The notes under the pieces are model-generated. The model saw nothing but the letters and a program-made list of their open reading frames with translations, searched no databases and had not been told where the DNA came from. A program made the position numbers and the translations under genes. DNA of 64,000 bases from Amycolatopsis sp. NBRC 101858 (GTDB lineage Bacteria > Actinomycetota > Actinomycetes > Mycobacteriales > Pseudonocardiaceae). The stretch's first letter is position 1. Every line of letters begins with the position of its first letter. Positions 44,692-55,246 of the stretch are shown in pieces. Where the stretch lies: assembly GCF_030269325.1 (NCBI RefSeq), contig NZ_BSTD01000001.1:1194681-1258680 (forward strand), read 5' to 3'.

Positions 44692-45654
44692 TCAGGCGTG
44701 CACCCGCGGCGGGGCCGGGCGCGGCGCGTCGTCCCCGCCGACCACGCGGGCGCCGGGAACCGGGCCGTGCGCCACCCGGACGGTGCGGCACACCCCCGCA
44801 CCCGACAGCTCCGCGGCGACCTCGACCGCCGACTGGGCGTCCTCGCAGAGGAATGCGCATGTCGGGCCGGAGCCGGAGACCGTGCCGGCGAGCGCGCCCG
44901 CGTTGACCCCGGCCCGCAGCGTCCGGCGCAGCCCGGGCCGCAGCGAAACCGCCGCCGCCTGGAGGTCGTTGCCCAGCAGCAGCGCCAGCTGCCGCGGGTC
45001 GCCCGAAGCCAGCGCCTCGACGACCGGGGTGTGCGAACCGATCCGCGGCGGGTTGCCGTCGGCGCGCAGGCGGTCCAGCTCCTTGAACACCTTCGGCGTC
45101 GACAGCCCTTCGGCGTCGAAGGCCAGCACCCAGTGGAAGGTGTGCCGCGACAGCACCGGGACGAGCTGCTCGCCCCGCCCGGTACCCAGCGCGGTGCCGC
45201 CGTAGAGCGCGAACGGGACGTCGCTGCCCAGCCCGGCGGCGATCTCGGCCAGCTCGTCGCGCGTGACGTCGAGGTTCCAGAGGCTCGCCAGCCCGACCAG
45301 GGTCGCGGCCGCGTCGGCACTGCCACCGGCCATGCCGCCCGCGGCCGGGATGCCCTTGCGCAGCACGACTCGGACGTTCGGCTCTTCGGTGCGCCCGACG
45401 TGCGCGGAAAGCGCTTCGACCGCGCGCCAGGCCAGGTTGGTGTGGTCGGCGGGTACCGAACCCTCGCCCTCGCCGTAGATCTCCAGCCCCGGTTCTTCGG
45501 TGACCGCGACGGTCACCTCGTCGGTCAGCGACAGGGCCTGGAACACGGTCACGAGGTCGTGGTAACCGTCTTCGCGCAGGTCGTCGACCGCCAGGTGCAG
45601 GTTGACCTTGGCCGGGACCCGGACGGTGACTGGAGGCGGAACTACGGCGAGCAC
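44692..45654 (-). CDS. ispE: 4-diphosphocytidyl-2-C-methyl-D-erythritol kinase
   Basis: 320-residue GHMP-family kinase of the MEP isoprenoid pathway. The N-terminal [20 protein letters not shown] and the ATP-binding GHMP loop [20 protein letters not shown] are diagnostic; the C-terminal [10 protein letters not shown] completes the fold. The GTG at 45654 follows TAGGCT by 6 nt, so the transcript is likely leaderless. ksgA-ispE proximity matches M. tuberculosis Rv1010-Rv1011, with an ABC gene inserted. Confidence 0.95.
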   Translation of the reverse strand: MLAVVPPPVTVRVPAKVNLHLAVDDLREDGYHDLVTVFQALSLTDEVTVAVTEEPGLEIYGEGEGSVPADHTNLAWRAVEALSAHVGRTEEPNVRVVLRKGIPAAGGMAGGSADAAATLVGLASLWNLDVTRDELAEIAAGLGSDVPFALYGGTALGTGRGEQLVPVLSRHTFHWVLAFDAEGLSTPKVFKELDRLRADGNPPRIGSHTPVVEALASGDPRQLALLLGNDLQAAAVSLRPGLRRTLRAGVNAGALAGTVSGSGPTCAFLCEDAQSAVEVAAELSGAGVCRTVRVAHGPVPGARVVGGDDAPRPAPPRVHA

Positions 45655-45676
45655 CCGACCAGCCTACGTGCCCGCG

Positions 45677-45713
45677 AAAACGCCCCGATGCGAAGTGCGC
45701 ATCGGGGCGTTTG
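45677..45713. terminator. Strong hairpin before ispE promoter
   Basis: CGCCCCGATGCG (45681-45692) pairs with CGCATCGGGGCG (45698-45709), a 12-bp perfect stem with a 5-nt loop. AAAA lies on one side and TTT on the other. It ends the transcript of the MetN-like gene just before the ispE promoter. Confidence 0.85.
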
Positions 45714-45722
45714 CTGCGCCAA

Positions 45723-45768
45723 CCGGGGCTCCGCCCCGGGCCGGGGGCTCCGCCACCCGGAACCCCCG
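45723..45768. repeat. GC-rich terminator-like repeat, copy A
   Basis: A 46-bp element containing GGGGCTCCGCCCC and then CCGGGGGCTCCGCC-ACCCGGAACCCCCG, which can form two tandem hairpins. A nearly identical copy lies at 47229-47275. Both sit immediately downstream of minus-strand genes, here the MetN-like ABC gene. Confidence 0.75.
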
Positions 45769-45781
45769 AAAACGTTGTGGA

Positions 45782-46795
45782 TCAGGCGGCCGCGACACCC
45801 TGCGGACCGCGGGCGGTGTGCGTCACGTGGCCGCCGCGCTCGGCGACCCACGCCAGGGCCGCGTCGGCACGCTCGCCGCGGACGCCGAGGCGGAAGCGGC
45901 CGACCGGGGTGTCGCCGATCCGGGTCAGGCCGCCGCCGATCGTGGCGAACTCGACGTCGAAGCGGCCCGCCGCCTCCGGCAGCAGCGCGCCGACCGAGGC
46001 GAAGCCGACCAGCACCACGTCGACCGAGCGGTCGTAGCGGGCCGACTGCGAGCGGGTCGTCTCGATCGCGGGCAGCAGCGCCTGCGCGGTGCGGCTGGCC
46101 GGGTTCGAGACCAGGTCGAGGACGGTGCCGCGCTCGACGACCGTGCCGTCTTCGAGCACCGCGACGTCGTCGCAGACCCGGCGGACCACACCCGCGTCCG
46201 GGGTCGTGACCACGACGGTGGTGCCCAGCTCGGCGCGGGCGCGGTCGAGCACGGTCAGCACCGCGCCGGCCTCCTCCGGGTCGATGCCGGCGGTCGGGTC
46301 GTCGGCGAGCAGCACCGCGGGTGCCGCGGCCAGCGCCTTGGCGACCGCGACGCGGCGGAGCTGGCCCTCGGTCAGCTCGCCGGGACGCTGCGTCGCGCGC
46401 TGGGTCAGGCCGACGAGGTCGAGCAGCGAGCCGACCCGGCTGCGGCGCTGCGGGCCGTCGACGCCGAGCTGCTCGAGCGGGGAGGCGATGTTGCCGGCGA
46501 TCGTGCGCTCGGCGATCAGCTCCGGCTTCGTCGAGACGACGCCGAGCTGACGGCGGATCTCGCGCAGGCGGCGGCCGTCGAGGGTGCCGGTGTTGAGGCC
46601 GTCGAGGCGGACGACGCCGCGGTCGGGGCGCTCCTGCAGCGCGATGCAGCGGGCGAGGACGGACTTGCCGGACCCGGCCGGGCCGACGACGCCGAAGAGC
46701 GAGCCGGCCTGGACCTCGACGCTCACGTCCCGCAGGGCGACAACCGAGTTTCCGTTGGTGGCAAAGGTTTTGGACAGGTTTTCGACGGTGATCAC
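45782..46795 (-). CDS. MetN-like ABC ATPase with C-terminal NIL-type domain
   Basis: 337 residues. Walker A is GPAGSGKS (38-45). The signature is altered to LTEGQLRR and Walker B to LLADDPTAGID, where the usual catalytic Glu is Asp. A C-terminal NIL-like domain (about 265-337, FATIGGGLTRIGDTPVGRFR) resembles the methionine sensor of MetN. No metI or metQ is adjacent. The GTG at 46795 has a GGAG site. A SAM-I-type riboswitch precedes it by about 210 nt, supporting a role in methionine or SAM homeostasis. Confidence 0.82.
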   Translation of the reverse strand: MITVENLSKTFATNGNSVVALRDVSVEVQAGSLFGVVGPAGSGKSVLARCIALQERPDRGVVRLDGLNTGTLDGRRLREIRRQLGVVSTKPELIAERTIAGNIASPLEQLGVDGPQRRSRVGSLLDLVGLTQRATQRPGELTEGQLRRVAVAKALAAAPAVLLADDPTAGIDPEEAGAVLTVLDRARAELGTTVVVTTPDAGVVRRVCDDVAVLEDGTVVERGTVLDLVSNPASRTAQALLPAIETTRSQSARYDRSVDVVLVGFASVGALLPEAAGRFDVEFATIGGGLTRIGDTPVGRFRLGVRGERADAALAWVAERGGHVTHTARGPQGVAAA

Positions 46796-47006
46796 GAAGG
46801 CTCCAGAAAACGGGGCGCGCTCACTCGGAGGCGCCCGGCCGCAAGCAGAGTCCGTCCTTTGAGGACGGTGCATGAAGAAGAGGTGGACCGGCTGTGACTA
46901 GCTCAGCGGGAGCGTCGACATGCGGTCACGGAGCGGCGGCCTTCGTCGACTACGCGACGCCTGGTCAGGAGCAGGGGGCGAGCTACCCTCTTCATCGGAA
47001 ACGGCC
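46796..47006 (-). promoter_or_regulatory. Expression platform between riboswitch and ABC gene
   Basis: This 211-nt leader holds at least two hairpins on the transcribed strand: CCGTCC-TCAAA-GGACGG (around 46855-46870) and GGGCGC/GCGCCC (around 46818-46842), the latter just before the ribosome site. Either could be the SAM-responsive switch element. No coding sequence is supported. Confidence 0.5.
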
Positions 47007-47093
47007 TCCATCGGTCCTGGCGGTAGCACCTGCCCTGCGGAGGGTGGTTGCTGCGACTTCGGCGAGCCAGGTCTCTCAGTCGCTCGGGATGGA
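47007..47093 (-). promoter_or_regulatory. SAM-I-type (S-box) riboswitch aptamer
   Basis: On the minus strand, P1 is TCCATC (47093-47088) with GATGGA (47012-47007). P2 is GCGACT with AGTCGC and encloses the kink-turn-like GAGAGA. The P2 loop CCTGGC is the exact complement of GCCAGG downstream, as in the SAM-I pseudoknot. The core has GCAACC, P3 CCCT/AGGG and AGGTGCTA. The layout and conserved bases fit the S-box family. The downstream gene is MetN-like. Confidence 0.72.
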
Positions 47094-47101
47094 CGCTTCC
47101 G

Positions 47102-47131
47102 AGTAAAGCCGATCCCGAGGAGCGAAAGCAA
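47102..47131 (-). promoter_or_regulatory. Promoter for the riboswitch transcript
   Basis: On the minus strand TTGCTT (47131-47126) and TTTACT (47107-47102) are separated by 18 nt. They place the transcription start near 47095, at the 5' edge of the aptamer. Confidence 0.5.
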
Positions 47132-47228
47132 GCCCGTTGGCCCAGATCACACGAGTGGAGGTGTCCGAATCGCGAGATCGCACGGCAAGAGGCGTATTTT
47201 CACCGGCCGGCGTTGACTTCTGTGACAT

Positions 47229-47275
47229 CCGGGGCTTCGCCCCGGGCCGGGGGCTCCGCCACCCGGAGCCCCCGG
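47229..47275. repeat. GC-rich terminator-like repeat, copy B
   Basis: Second copy of the element at 45723-45768, with only a few substitutions (GGGGCTTCGCCCC, then the Pro/Gly-box CCGGGGGCTCCGCC hairpin). It lies directly downstream of ksgA and upstream of the riboswitch promoter. Confidence 0.75.
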
Positions 47276-47296
47276 AAAGCCGCCACTGTGGACGTG

Positions 47297-48133
47297 CTAC
47301 TGGGCGGCGGCCAGCCGGGCGAAGGCGTGCACGTCCAGCTGCTCGCCGCGGGTTTTCGGGTCGATCCCGGCCGCCGTGAGCAGTTCCCCGGCCCGTTCGG
47401 CCGAGCCCGCCCAGCCGGCCAGCGCGGCCCGGAGGGTCTTCCTGCGCTGTGAGAAGGCGGCGTCCACGAGCCCGAAGAGCCGATCGCGGTCGTCCGACGC
47501 CGGAGCGTCACCGCGTTCGAAGGCGACGAGCGCGGAGTCGACGTTCGGCACCGGCCAGAACACCGAGCGCGGCACGGCGGCGACCTTGCGCGCCGGGCCG
47601 TACCAGGCGAGCTTGACGCTCGGGACGCCGTAGATCCGGCTGCCGGGGCCGGCCGCCATCCGGTCGGCGACCTCGGTCTGGACCATGACCAGGCCGCTCT
47701 TGAGGGAAGGCAGCTCGGCGAGCAGGTGCAGCACGACCGGGACGGCGACGTTGTAGGGCAGGTTGGCGACGAGCGCGGTCGGCTCGGGCAGGTCGGCGTT
47801 CGTGACCCGCAGCGCGTCGGCCGCGACGACCTGGAGGTTGCCGGCGACCTCGGGCCCCCGGTCGGCGACGGTCTTGGGCAGCCGTTCGGCGAGCTTGGGG
47901 TCGATCTCGACGGCGACGACGCGTGCGCCGGTGGCGAGCAGCCCGAGGGTCAGCGACCCGAGCCCGGGCCCGACCTCGAGGACGACGTCGTCCGGGCCGA
48001 CGTCCGCCAGCTCGACGATCCGGCGGACGGTGTTGGGATCGTGCACGAAGTTCTGCCCGAGCTTCTTGGTCGGCCGCACGTCCAGCTCGGCCGCCAGCCC
48101 CCGGATCTCGGCCGGTCCCAGCAGTTCAACCAC
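47297..48133 (-). CDS. ksgA: 16S rRNA (adenine1518/1519-N6,N6)-dimethyltransferase
   Basis: 278 residues, dimethylating two adjacent adenines in helix 45 of 16S r[22 protein letters not shown], the SAM motif [16 protein letters not shown] and the catalytic [16 protein letters not shown] are all present. Full length. The GTG at 48133 lies 6 nt after TAAGCT, so it is likely leaderless. Lies between ispE and rpfB as in M. tuberculosis. Confidence 0.96.
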   Translation of the reverse strand: MVELLGPAEIRGLAAELDVRPTKKLGQNFVHDPNTVRRIVELADVGPDDVVLEVGPGLGSLTLGLLATGARVVAVEIDPKLAERLPKTVADRGPEVAGNLQVVAADALRVTNADLPEPTALVANLPYNVAVPVVLHLLAELPSLKSGLVMVQTEVADRMAAGPGSRIYGVPSVKLAWYGPARKVAAVPRSVFWPVPNVDSALVAFERGDAPASDDRDRLFGLVDAAFSQRRKTLRAALAGWAGSAERAGELLTAAGIDPKTRGEQLDVHAFARLAAAQ

Positions 48134-48161
48134 CGCTGGAGCTTACCGATGGGGCATCACC

Positions 48162-48307
48162 CGTGATCGAGCGGTCGACACGCGTGATCAGAAGGTCGAC
48201 ACGCGTGATTGAGCGGTCGACACGGCTAGGCCGGCCGCCCGCGCCGTGTCGCCCCTTCAATCACGCGTGTCGACCCTTCAATCACGCGTGTCGACTCTTC
48301 ACGCACG
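48162..48307. repeat. Inverted array of 21-bp repeats (3 + 3)
   Basis: Three direct 21-bp units, CGTGAT followed by variable bases and GGTCGACACG (48162-48182, 48183-48203, 48204-48224), face three reverse-complement units (48245-48265, 48266-48286, 48287-48307) across a 20-bp spacer. The units differ at only a few positions. The two 63-bp arms could form one long cruciform or RNA hairpin. It fills the gap between ksgA and rpfB and directly abuts the rpfB terminator. Confidence 0.9.
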
Positions 48308-48346
48308 CGAAACGGCCCCCGTCCGGGCAGGACGGGGGCCGTTTCG
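48308..48346. terminator. rpfB terminator
   Basis: A 17-bp perfect stem: CGAAACGGCCCCCGTCC (48308-48324), loop GGGCA, GGACGGGGGCCGTTTCG (48330-48346). It ends 7 bp from the rpfB stop. Confidence 0.9.
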
Positions 48347-48353
48347 GGAAAGA

Positions 48354-50027
<1,674 letters not shown>

Positions 50028-50066
50028 TCAGGTGGACGATCAAGGAACCCTGATGTCGCAATGCGT

Positions 50067-50903
50067 TCACCCCGTTGTGACACTGGGGAGTCGGTAGACC
50101 CGCTCGGCAGTGGTCCGGACCGATTCGGCGACTTCGTGGACAGCTTCGCCCCTGAGCGCCGCGAGGTGACGGACCGTGTAGGCGGCGCCGAACGGCTCGT
50201 TCGGCCGTCCACGGAACGGGTGGGGGGTCAGAAACGGTGCGTCGGTTTCGACGAGGTACTGATCCGCCGGGCAGAGCCGCGCGGCCTCGTGGAGCCCCTT
50301 CGCGTTCTTGAACGTGACCGTGCCCGCGAAGGAAAGGACGTATCCCGCGTCGACGCACTTGCGGGCCATTTCCGCGTCCCCGGAAAAACAATGGAAGATT
50401 ACGGCATTCGGCGCATTCTCTTCGGCCAGGATGCGCAGCACGTCGTCGTGGGCCTCGCGGTCGTGGATCATCAGCGGCTTGTCCAGCCGCTTGGCGAGGT
50501 CGATGTGCCAGCGGAACGCCTCCTGCTGGGCGTCGTGCGGCGAGTAGTCCCAGTAGTAGTCGAGGCCGGTCTCGCCGACGGCGACCACGCGCTCGTGCCC
50601 GGCCAGGCGCTCCACTTCGGACTTCTCGGCCTCGCCGAACCCCTTGGTGCGCGTCGGGTGGATCGCCACGGCGGCCCAGACCCGGCTGTCCCAGGTCGCG
50701 GCCTCGGTGGCCCAGCGGGCCGAGGCGAGGTCGTCGGCGACCGTGACGACGCGGGCGACGCCGGCGCGCTCGGCGCGGTCGACCATGGCCGTGACATCGG
50801 CCGCGGTGACCGCGCCGCACGCGTCGAGATGGGTGTGCGCGTCCACCACCGACACCGGGAGCCGGTCCGGGACCGGCGGCAGCTCGCGCTTCTCGTCACC
50901 CAT
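50067..50903 (-). CDS. tatD: TatD-family metal-dependent DNase
   Basis: 278-residue TIM-barrel hydrolase. The metal-binding DAHTHLD is at the N-terminus, followed by AVGETGLDYYWDY, HDREAHDDVLRIL, IFHCFSGDAEMAR and the terminal VETDAPFLTP, all signature TatD segments. Probably a 3'-5' exonuclease active in DNA repair or RNA turnover. It starts 9 nt after the metG stop on the same strand, with GGAG upstream, so the two are co-transcribed. Confidence 0.93.
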   Translation of the reverse strand: MGDEKRELPPVPDRLPVSVVDAHTHLDACGAVTAADVTAMVDRAERAGVARVVTVADDLASARWATEAATWDSRVWAAVAIHPTRTKGFGEAEKSEVERLAGHERVVAVGETGLDYYWDYSPHDAQQEAFRWHIDLAKRLDKPLMIHDREAHDDVLRILAEENAPNAVIFHCFSGDAEMARKCVDAGYVLSFAGTVTFKNAKGLHEAARLCPADQYLVETDAPFLTPHPFRGRPNEPFGAAYTVRHLAALRGEAVHEVAESVRTTAERVYRLPSVTTG

Positions 50904-50912
50904 GCGTACTTC

Positions 50913-52709
50913 TTACTCCTTGGTGATCGGCGCCCACTCCGGACCGGTCTCGCCGAGCGCCGGGTCGAGCTTGGTGAACAGCGGCGACGGCTTGGCGAGC
51001 GGCTTGCCGACCTCGATCGGCTTCGACTCCCACTTCGCCTGCTCGCCCGCGTAGTCGCCGGTGAGGATCGGGTTGACCCGGCCGGCGATGTCGAGGTCGT
51101 CGACCTCCTTGAGCTCCGGCTGGGCGGCCCAGACGCCGGTGCCGCCGAGGGCCTCGTGCACCTTCTGGGCCGAGTGCGGCAGGAACGGCGTCAGCAGCGT
51201 GTTGGCGTCGGAGACGACCTGCAGCGCGGTGTGCAGCACGGTGTCGCGCCGCGTGGGGTCGTCCTTGAGCTTCCACGGCTCCTGGTCGGAGATGTACTTG
51301 TTCGCCGCGGTGACGACCTTCATCGCCTCGCTCGCCGCCAGCTTGAACCGGGACCGGGCCAGGTGCGCGCCCGCGGTGTCGAAGGCCTTGCGGGACAGGG
51401 CCTTCAGCTCCTCGTCGGCCGCCGTCGGGGCCTCCGGGCGCGGGATGGCGCCGACGTTCTTGTGCGCCATCGAGATGGACCGGTTGACCAGGTTGCCCCA
51501 CTCGTTGGCCAGCTCGAAGTTGGTCCGGCGGACGAACTCGTCCCAGGTGAAGTCGGTGTCCTGGGTCTCCGGGCCGGCGACCGAGATGAAGTACCGCAGC
51601 GTGTCCGGGCCGAAGTCGCGCAGGAAGTCCTCGACGTAGATGACGCGCCCGCGCGAGGTCGAGAACTTCGAGCCGCTCATGGTGAGGAACTCGCTGGAGA
51701 CGATCTCGTCCGGCAGGTGCAGCTTGCCGTACTTGCCGGGCTCGCCGCCCTTGTCGCCCTCGCCGTTGTGCCCGAAGAGCAGGGCCGGCCAGATCTGGGC
51801 GTGGAAGGTGATGTTGTCCTTGCCCATGAAGTAGTACGACCGGGCGTCGGCGTTGTTCCACCACTCCTGCCACGCGTCCGGGTTGCCGGAGCGCCGCGCC
51901 CACTCGACGCTGGCCGAGAAGTACCCGATCACCGCGTCGAACCAGACGTAGAACCGCTTCAGCGGCTGGTCGCGCCAGCCGTCGAGGGGGATCTTGACGC
52001 CCCAGTCGAGGTCGCGGGTGATCGGCCGGGGCCGCATGTCGTCGATCAGGTTCTTGGTGAAGTTGAGGACGTTCGGGCGCCAGTCGGTCTTGGTGCCCAG
52101 CCAGTCGCCGAGGGTCTTGGTGAACGCCGGCAGGTCGAGGAAGTAGTGCTCGGTCTCGACGAACTTCGGCGTCTCGCCGTTGATCCGCGACTTCGGGTTG
52201 ATCAGCTCCGCGGCGTCGAGCTGGTTGCCGCAGTTGTCGCACTGGTCGCCGCGCGCGCCGTCGTACCCGCAGATCGGGCAGGTGCCCTCGACGTAGCGGT
52301 CGGGCAGCGTGCGGCCGGTGGACGGGCTGATCGCCCCGCGCGTGGTCTTCGGCACGACGTAGCCGTTGCGGTGCAGCGCCAGGAAGATCTGCTGCGTCAC
52401 CTCGGCGTGGTTGCCGGTCGTGGTCCGGGTGAACAGGTCGTAGGAGAGGCCGAGGCCCTGCAGGTCGGTGCCGATCTGGCGGGTGTACTTGTCCGCCGTC
52501 AGCTGCGGGGTCGAGTCTTCCTTGTCCGCCTGGACCGTGATCGGGGTGCCGTGCTCGTCGGTGCCGGAGACCATGAGCACCCGGTTGCCGGCCATTCGCT
52601 GGTAGCGGGAGAAGACGTCGGACGGGACGCCGAATCCGGACACGTGGCCGATGTGGCGGGGGCCGTTGGCGTAGGGCCAGGCCACCGCGGTCAACACAGG
52701 GGTGCTCAT
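50913..52709 (-). CDS. metG: Methionyl-tRNA synthetase
   Basis: 598-residue class I synthetase charging tRNA-Met. The HIGH-type motif is [12 protein letters not shown] zinc knuckle has [17 protein letters not shown], and the KMSKS-equivalent is [11 protein letters not shown]. The anticodon-binding helical domain occupies the C-terminus. No C-terminal Trbp111 domain is present. A TAGGCT box ends 8 nt before the ATG, so the leader is extremely short. It is divergent from the PadR gene. Confidence 0.96.
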   Translation of the reverse strand: MSTPVLTAVAWPYANGPRHIGHVSGFGVPSDVFSRYQRMAGNRVLMVSGTDEHGTPITVQADKEDSTPQLTADKYTRQIGTDLQGLGLSYDLFTRTTTGNHAEVTQQIFLALHRNGYVVPKTTRGAISPSTGRTLPDRYVEGTCPICGYDGARGDQCDNCGNQLDAAELINPKSRINGETPKFVETEHYFLDLPAFTKTLGDWLGTKTDWRPNVLNFTKNLIDDMRPRPITRDLDWGVKIPLDGWRDQPLKRFYVWFDAVIGYFSASVEWARRSGNPDAWQEWWNNADARSYYFMGKDNITFHAQIWPALLFGHNGEGDKGGEPGKYGKLHLPDEIVSSEFLTMSGSKFSTSRGRVIYVEDFLRDFGPDTLRYFISVAGPETQDTDFTWDEFVRRTNFELANEWGNLVNRSISMAHKNVGAIPRPEAPTAADEELKALSRKAFDTAGAHLARSRFKLAASEAMKVVTAANKYISDQEPWKLKDDPTRRDTVLHTALQVVSDANTLLTPFLPHSAQKVHEALGGTGVWAAQPELKEVDDLDIAGRVNPILTGDYAGEQAKWESKPIEVGKPLAKPSPLFTKLDPALGETGPEWAPITKE

Positions 52710-52734
52710 ACCTTATTAGCCTACGGAGGGCGTC

Positions 52735-53361
52735 ATGCGCTTTGTCGAGAGGGAGGCCCGGTTGTCGGCGACACGGTTGCTCGTGCTCGGAGTGGTGCGC
52801 ATGTACGGCCGCGCGCACGGCTACCAGGTGCGGCGGGAGCTGCTGACCTGGTCCGCGGACAAGTGGGCCAACGTCCAGCCCGGGTCGATCTACCACGCGC
52901 TGAAGAAGATGACCGCCGAAGACCTGCTGGAACAGGTCGACGTCGAGCCGGGCGAGGGCGGTCCGGACCGGACCGCCTACCGGCTCACCGGCGAGGGCGA
53001 GCAGGAGTACCAGGTGCTGCTGTCGAAGGCCCTGTCCGACCCGGAGCTCAACCACCCCGACCTGTCGGCCGCCATTTCGCTGATGACGACGCTGCCCCGC
53101 GCCCGCGTGATCAACCTCCTGCGGCACCGGCTGGTGCACCTGCAGGCCGAACAGCAGCAGGCGACGCTGATGCTGGAAGAGCTGAAGGTGAACATGGGGC
53201 AGGGCACCCCGGAGCACGTCGGTGAGCTGTACCGGCTGTGGAGCTCGATCTCGGCGGCGAGCTTCGGCTGGCTCGAAGGCCTGATCGCCCGGCTCGAAGC
53301 CGGCGAGTACGTGATGGCCGACGAAGGCGGCGAAGCGTTCGGCGAACCGCCCACTCGGTAA
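52735..53361 (+). CDS. PadR-family transcriptional regulator
   Basis: 208 residues. The N-terminal winged helix reads SATRLLVLGVVRMYGRAHGY and WANVQPGSIYHALKKMTAED, with a C-terminal helical dimerisation domain of the Vir_act_alpha_C type. It precedes a DrrAB-like exporter separated by paired operator sequences, so it most likely represses that transporter until its substrate binds. The ATG has GGAGGG upstream. The first operator half overlaps its stop codon. Confidence 0.88.
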   Translation: MRFVEREARLSATRLLVLGVVRMYGRAHGYQVRRELLTWSADKWANVQPGSIYHALKKMTAEDLLEQVDVEPGEGGPDRTAYRLTGEGEQEYQVLLSKALSDPELNHPDLSAAISLMTTLPRARVINLLRHRLVHLQAEQQQATLMLEELKVNMGQGTPEHVGELYRLWSSISAASFGWLEGLIARLEAGEYVMADEGGEAFGEPPTR

Positions 53362-53422
53362 TCAAATTTGACTAGCACGCTCGGCTGGGGCACAGTGTGC
53401 ACCTCAGCTAGTCAAACTTGAT
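53361..53422. promoter_or_regulatory. Paired PadR operators and exporter promoter
   Basis: ATCAAATTTGACTAGC (53361-53376) and GCTAGTCAAACTTGAT (53407-53422) are reverse complements at 15 of 16 positions, and each contains its own short palindrome around TCAA-nn-TTGA. TTGACT (53368-53373) is a likely -35 with CACAGT (53391-53396) as -10, so one site covers the -35 and the other lies just beyond the transcription start. Confidence 0.72.
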
Positions 53423-53437
53423 CAGTAGGGGGTTCTC

Positions 53438-54415
53438 ATGATCACGGCACGCGGTCTCGAGCGGCGGTTCCGCCGCAAGGGCCGCACTGGGGGCGAAGTA
53501 CACGCGGTGAAGGGCGTCGACCTCGACGTCGAAGCCGGCGAGCTCGTCGGGTTCCTCGGGCCGAACGGCGCCGGGAAGACGACCACGCTGCGCATGCTGA
53601 CCACGCTGCTGAAGCCGACCGCGGGCACCGCGACCGTCGGCGGCCGCGACCTGCTGGCCGACCCGCTGGGGGTCCGCGAGCGGATCGGCTACGTCGCCCA
53701 GGGCGGCGGCAGCTCGCCGGAGACCACGGTCGCCGACGAGCTCGAACTGCAGGGGCGGCTCTACCGGATGAGCAAGGCCGACGCGATCGCGCGCGGCGCC
53801 GCACTGGCCGAGCAGCTCGACCTGACCGGGCTGGACCAGCGGCTGACCAGGACGTTGTCGGGCGGCCAGCGCCGTCGGCTCGACATCGCGCTCGGGCTGA
53901 TCCACTCGCCGGGGCTGGTGTTCCTCGACGAGCCGTCGACCGGGCTCGACCCGCAGAGCCGCGCCAACCTGTGGGAACACATCCGCCGGCTGCGCGCCGA
54001 GCAGGGCGTCACGGTCTTCCTCACCACCCATTACCTGGACGAAGCCGACTCGCTGTCCGACCGGCTGATCGTCATCGACGACGGCCGGATCGTCGCCGAG
54101 GGCACGCCCGACGCGCTCAAGGCGCGGGTCAGCGGCGACCGCGTCGAGGTGGGCGTCGACCCGGAGCAGGGCGCGGACGCCGCCGAGATCGCGGGACGGC
54201 TGCCGGGCGCGCACGAGCTGTCCGCGGCCGACGGGCTCGTCCGGTTCCGCGTCCCGCGCGGCGACGTCGCCCTGCCGGAGCTGCTGCGCGCGCTCGACGC
54301 GAAGGACATCCCGATGCGGTCGGTCCAGGTCCACCGGCCGACGCTCGACGACGTCTTCCTGACGCTGACCGGGCGCTCACTGCGCGAAGCCGAGGAGGGC
54401 ACCCGTGCTGCGTGA
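53438..54415 (+). CDS. DrrA-type ABC exporter ATPase
   Basis: 325 residues of the daunorubicin-resistance DrrA subfamily. Walker A is LGPNGAGKTTTLRML, the Q-loop is GYVAQGGGSSPE, the signature is LSGGQRRRLDIALG, Walker B is VFLDEPSTGLDPQ and the H-loop is FLTTHYLDEAD. The C-terminal 80 residues form the regulatory domain ending VHRPTLDDVFLTLTGRSL. It powers drug or lipid export with the permease at 54405, whose start lies within its last codons. Confidence 0.92.
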   Translation: MITARGLERRFRRKGRTGGEVHAVKGVDLDVEAGELVGFLGPNGAGKTTTLRMLTTLLKPTAGTATVGGRDLLADPLGVRERIGYVAQGGGSSPETTVADELELQGRLYRMSKADAIARGAALAEQLDLTGLDQRLTRTLSGGQRRRLDIALGLIHSPGLVFLDEPSTGLDPQSRANLWEHIRRLRAEQGVTVFLTTHYLDEADSLSDRLIVIDDGRIVAEGTPDALKARVSGDRVEVGVDPEQGADAAEIAGRLPGAHELSAADGLVRFRVPRGDVALPELLRALDAKDIPMRSVQVHRPTLDDVFLTLTGRSLREAEEGTRAA

Positions 54416-55169
54416 CACCTGGCTGATCTTCCGCCGCGACATGAAGGCGGCACTGCGCAACCCGACGTGGATCATGATCGGGATCATGCAGCCGCTGCTG
54501 TACCTGTTCCTGTTCGGTCCCCTGATGGTCAAGGCGATGCAGGCCCAGGGCCTGTCCGAAGTGGACGGCTGGATGCTGCTCACCCCGGCGCTGATCGCCC
54601 AGCTGGCCCTGTTCGGCAGCTCGTTCGTCGGGTTCGGGCTGCTGGCCGACTACCGCTCCGGCGTGGTCGAGCGGTTCCGGGTGACGCCGGTCAGCCGCGG
54701 GGCGCTGCTGCTGGGCAAGGTGCTGGCCAGCGCGCTGCAGGCCGTCGTGCAGGCCGTGTTGATCATCGTGCTGGCGTACCTGGCGTTCGACCTCGACGCA
54801 CCGGTCGGCGGCGTGCTGCTGAGTCTGGTGATCGTGTTCCTGCTGGCGGTGTCGCTGGCGTCGTGCTCCTACGCGCTGGCGCTGACGTTGAAGAGCGAGG
54901 AGACCTTCCCCGCCCTGCTCAACGCCGTGCTCGTCCCGCTGCTCCTGCTTTCCGGGATCCTGCTGCCGATCACGGCGGGCGTCGCGCCGAAGTGGCTGTA
55001 CACGATCTCCCAGATCAACCCGTTCCGGCACGTGGTGGACGTCGAGCGGAACTCGTTCCGCGGCGACTTCACGATGGACGCGTTGTTCACCGGCAGCGTC
55101 GTGGTGCTGGTGATGGCGGTGGTGTCGGTGTGGTGGGGCACGCGGACCTTTCAACGAGAAAACGCCTGA
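54405..55169 (+). CDS. DrrB-type ABC-2 permease
   Basis: 254 residues with six transmembrane helices of the ABC-2 type. DTWLIFRRDMKAALRNPTWI is the N-terminal elbow, and PLLLLSGILLPITAGVAPKW followed by NPFRHVVDVERNSFRGDF marks the family C-terminus. The GTG at 54405 overlaps the ATPase gene by 11 nt, giving coupled translation. Substrate unknown, perhaps a natural product or lipid. Confidence 0.9.
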   Translation: MLRDTWLIFRRDMKAALRNPTWIMIGIMQPLLYLFLFGPLMVKAMQAQGLSEVDGWMLLTPALIAQLALFGSSFVGFGLLADYRSGVVERFRVTPVSRGALLLGKVLASALQAVVQAVLIIVLAYLAFDLDAPVGGVLLSLVIVFLLAVSLASCSYALALTLKSEETFPALLNAVLVPLLLLSGILLPITAGVAPKWLYTISQINPFRHVVDVERNSFRGDFTMDALFTGSVVVLVMAVVSVWWGTRTFQRENA

Positions 55170-55246
55170 TCAACCTGGTGTTGCTGACTGCGAGTCCGCC
55201 CTTGGCGACGTATGGTGTGCTCTCATCTACGCGCCGGGGGCGGACT

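Noticed and set aside
48162-48307. CRISPR array
   Set aside because: The 21-bp units are directly adjacent without unique spacers and half are inverted; no cas genes are present.
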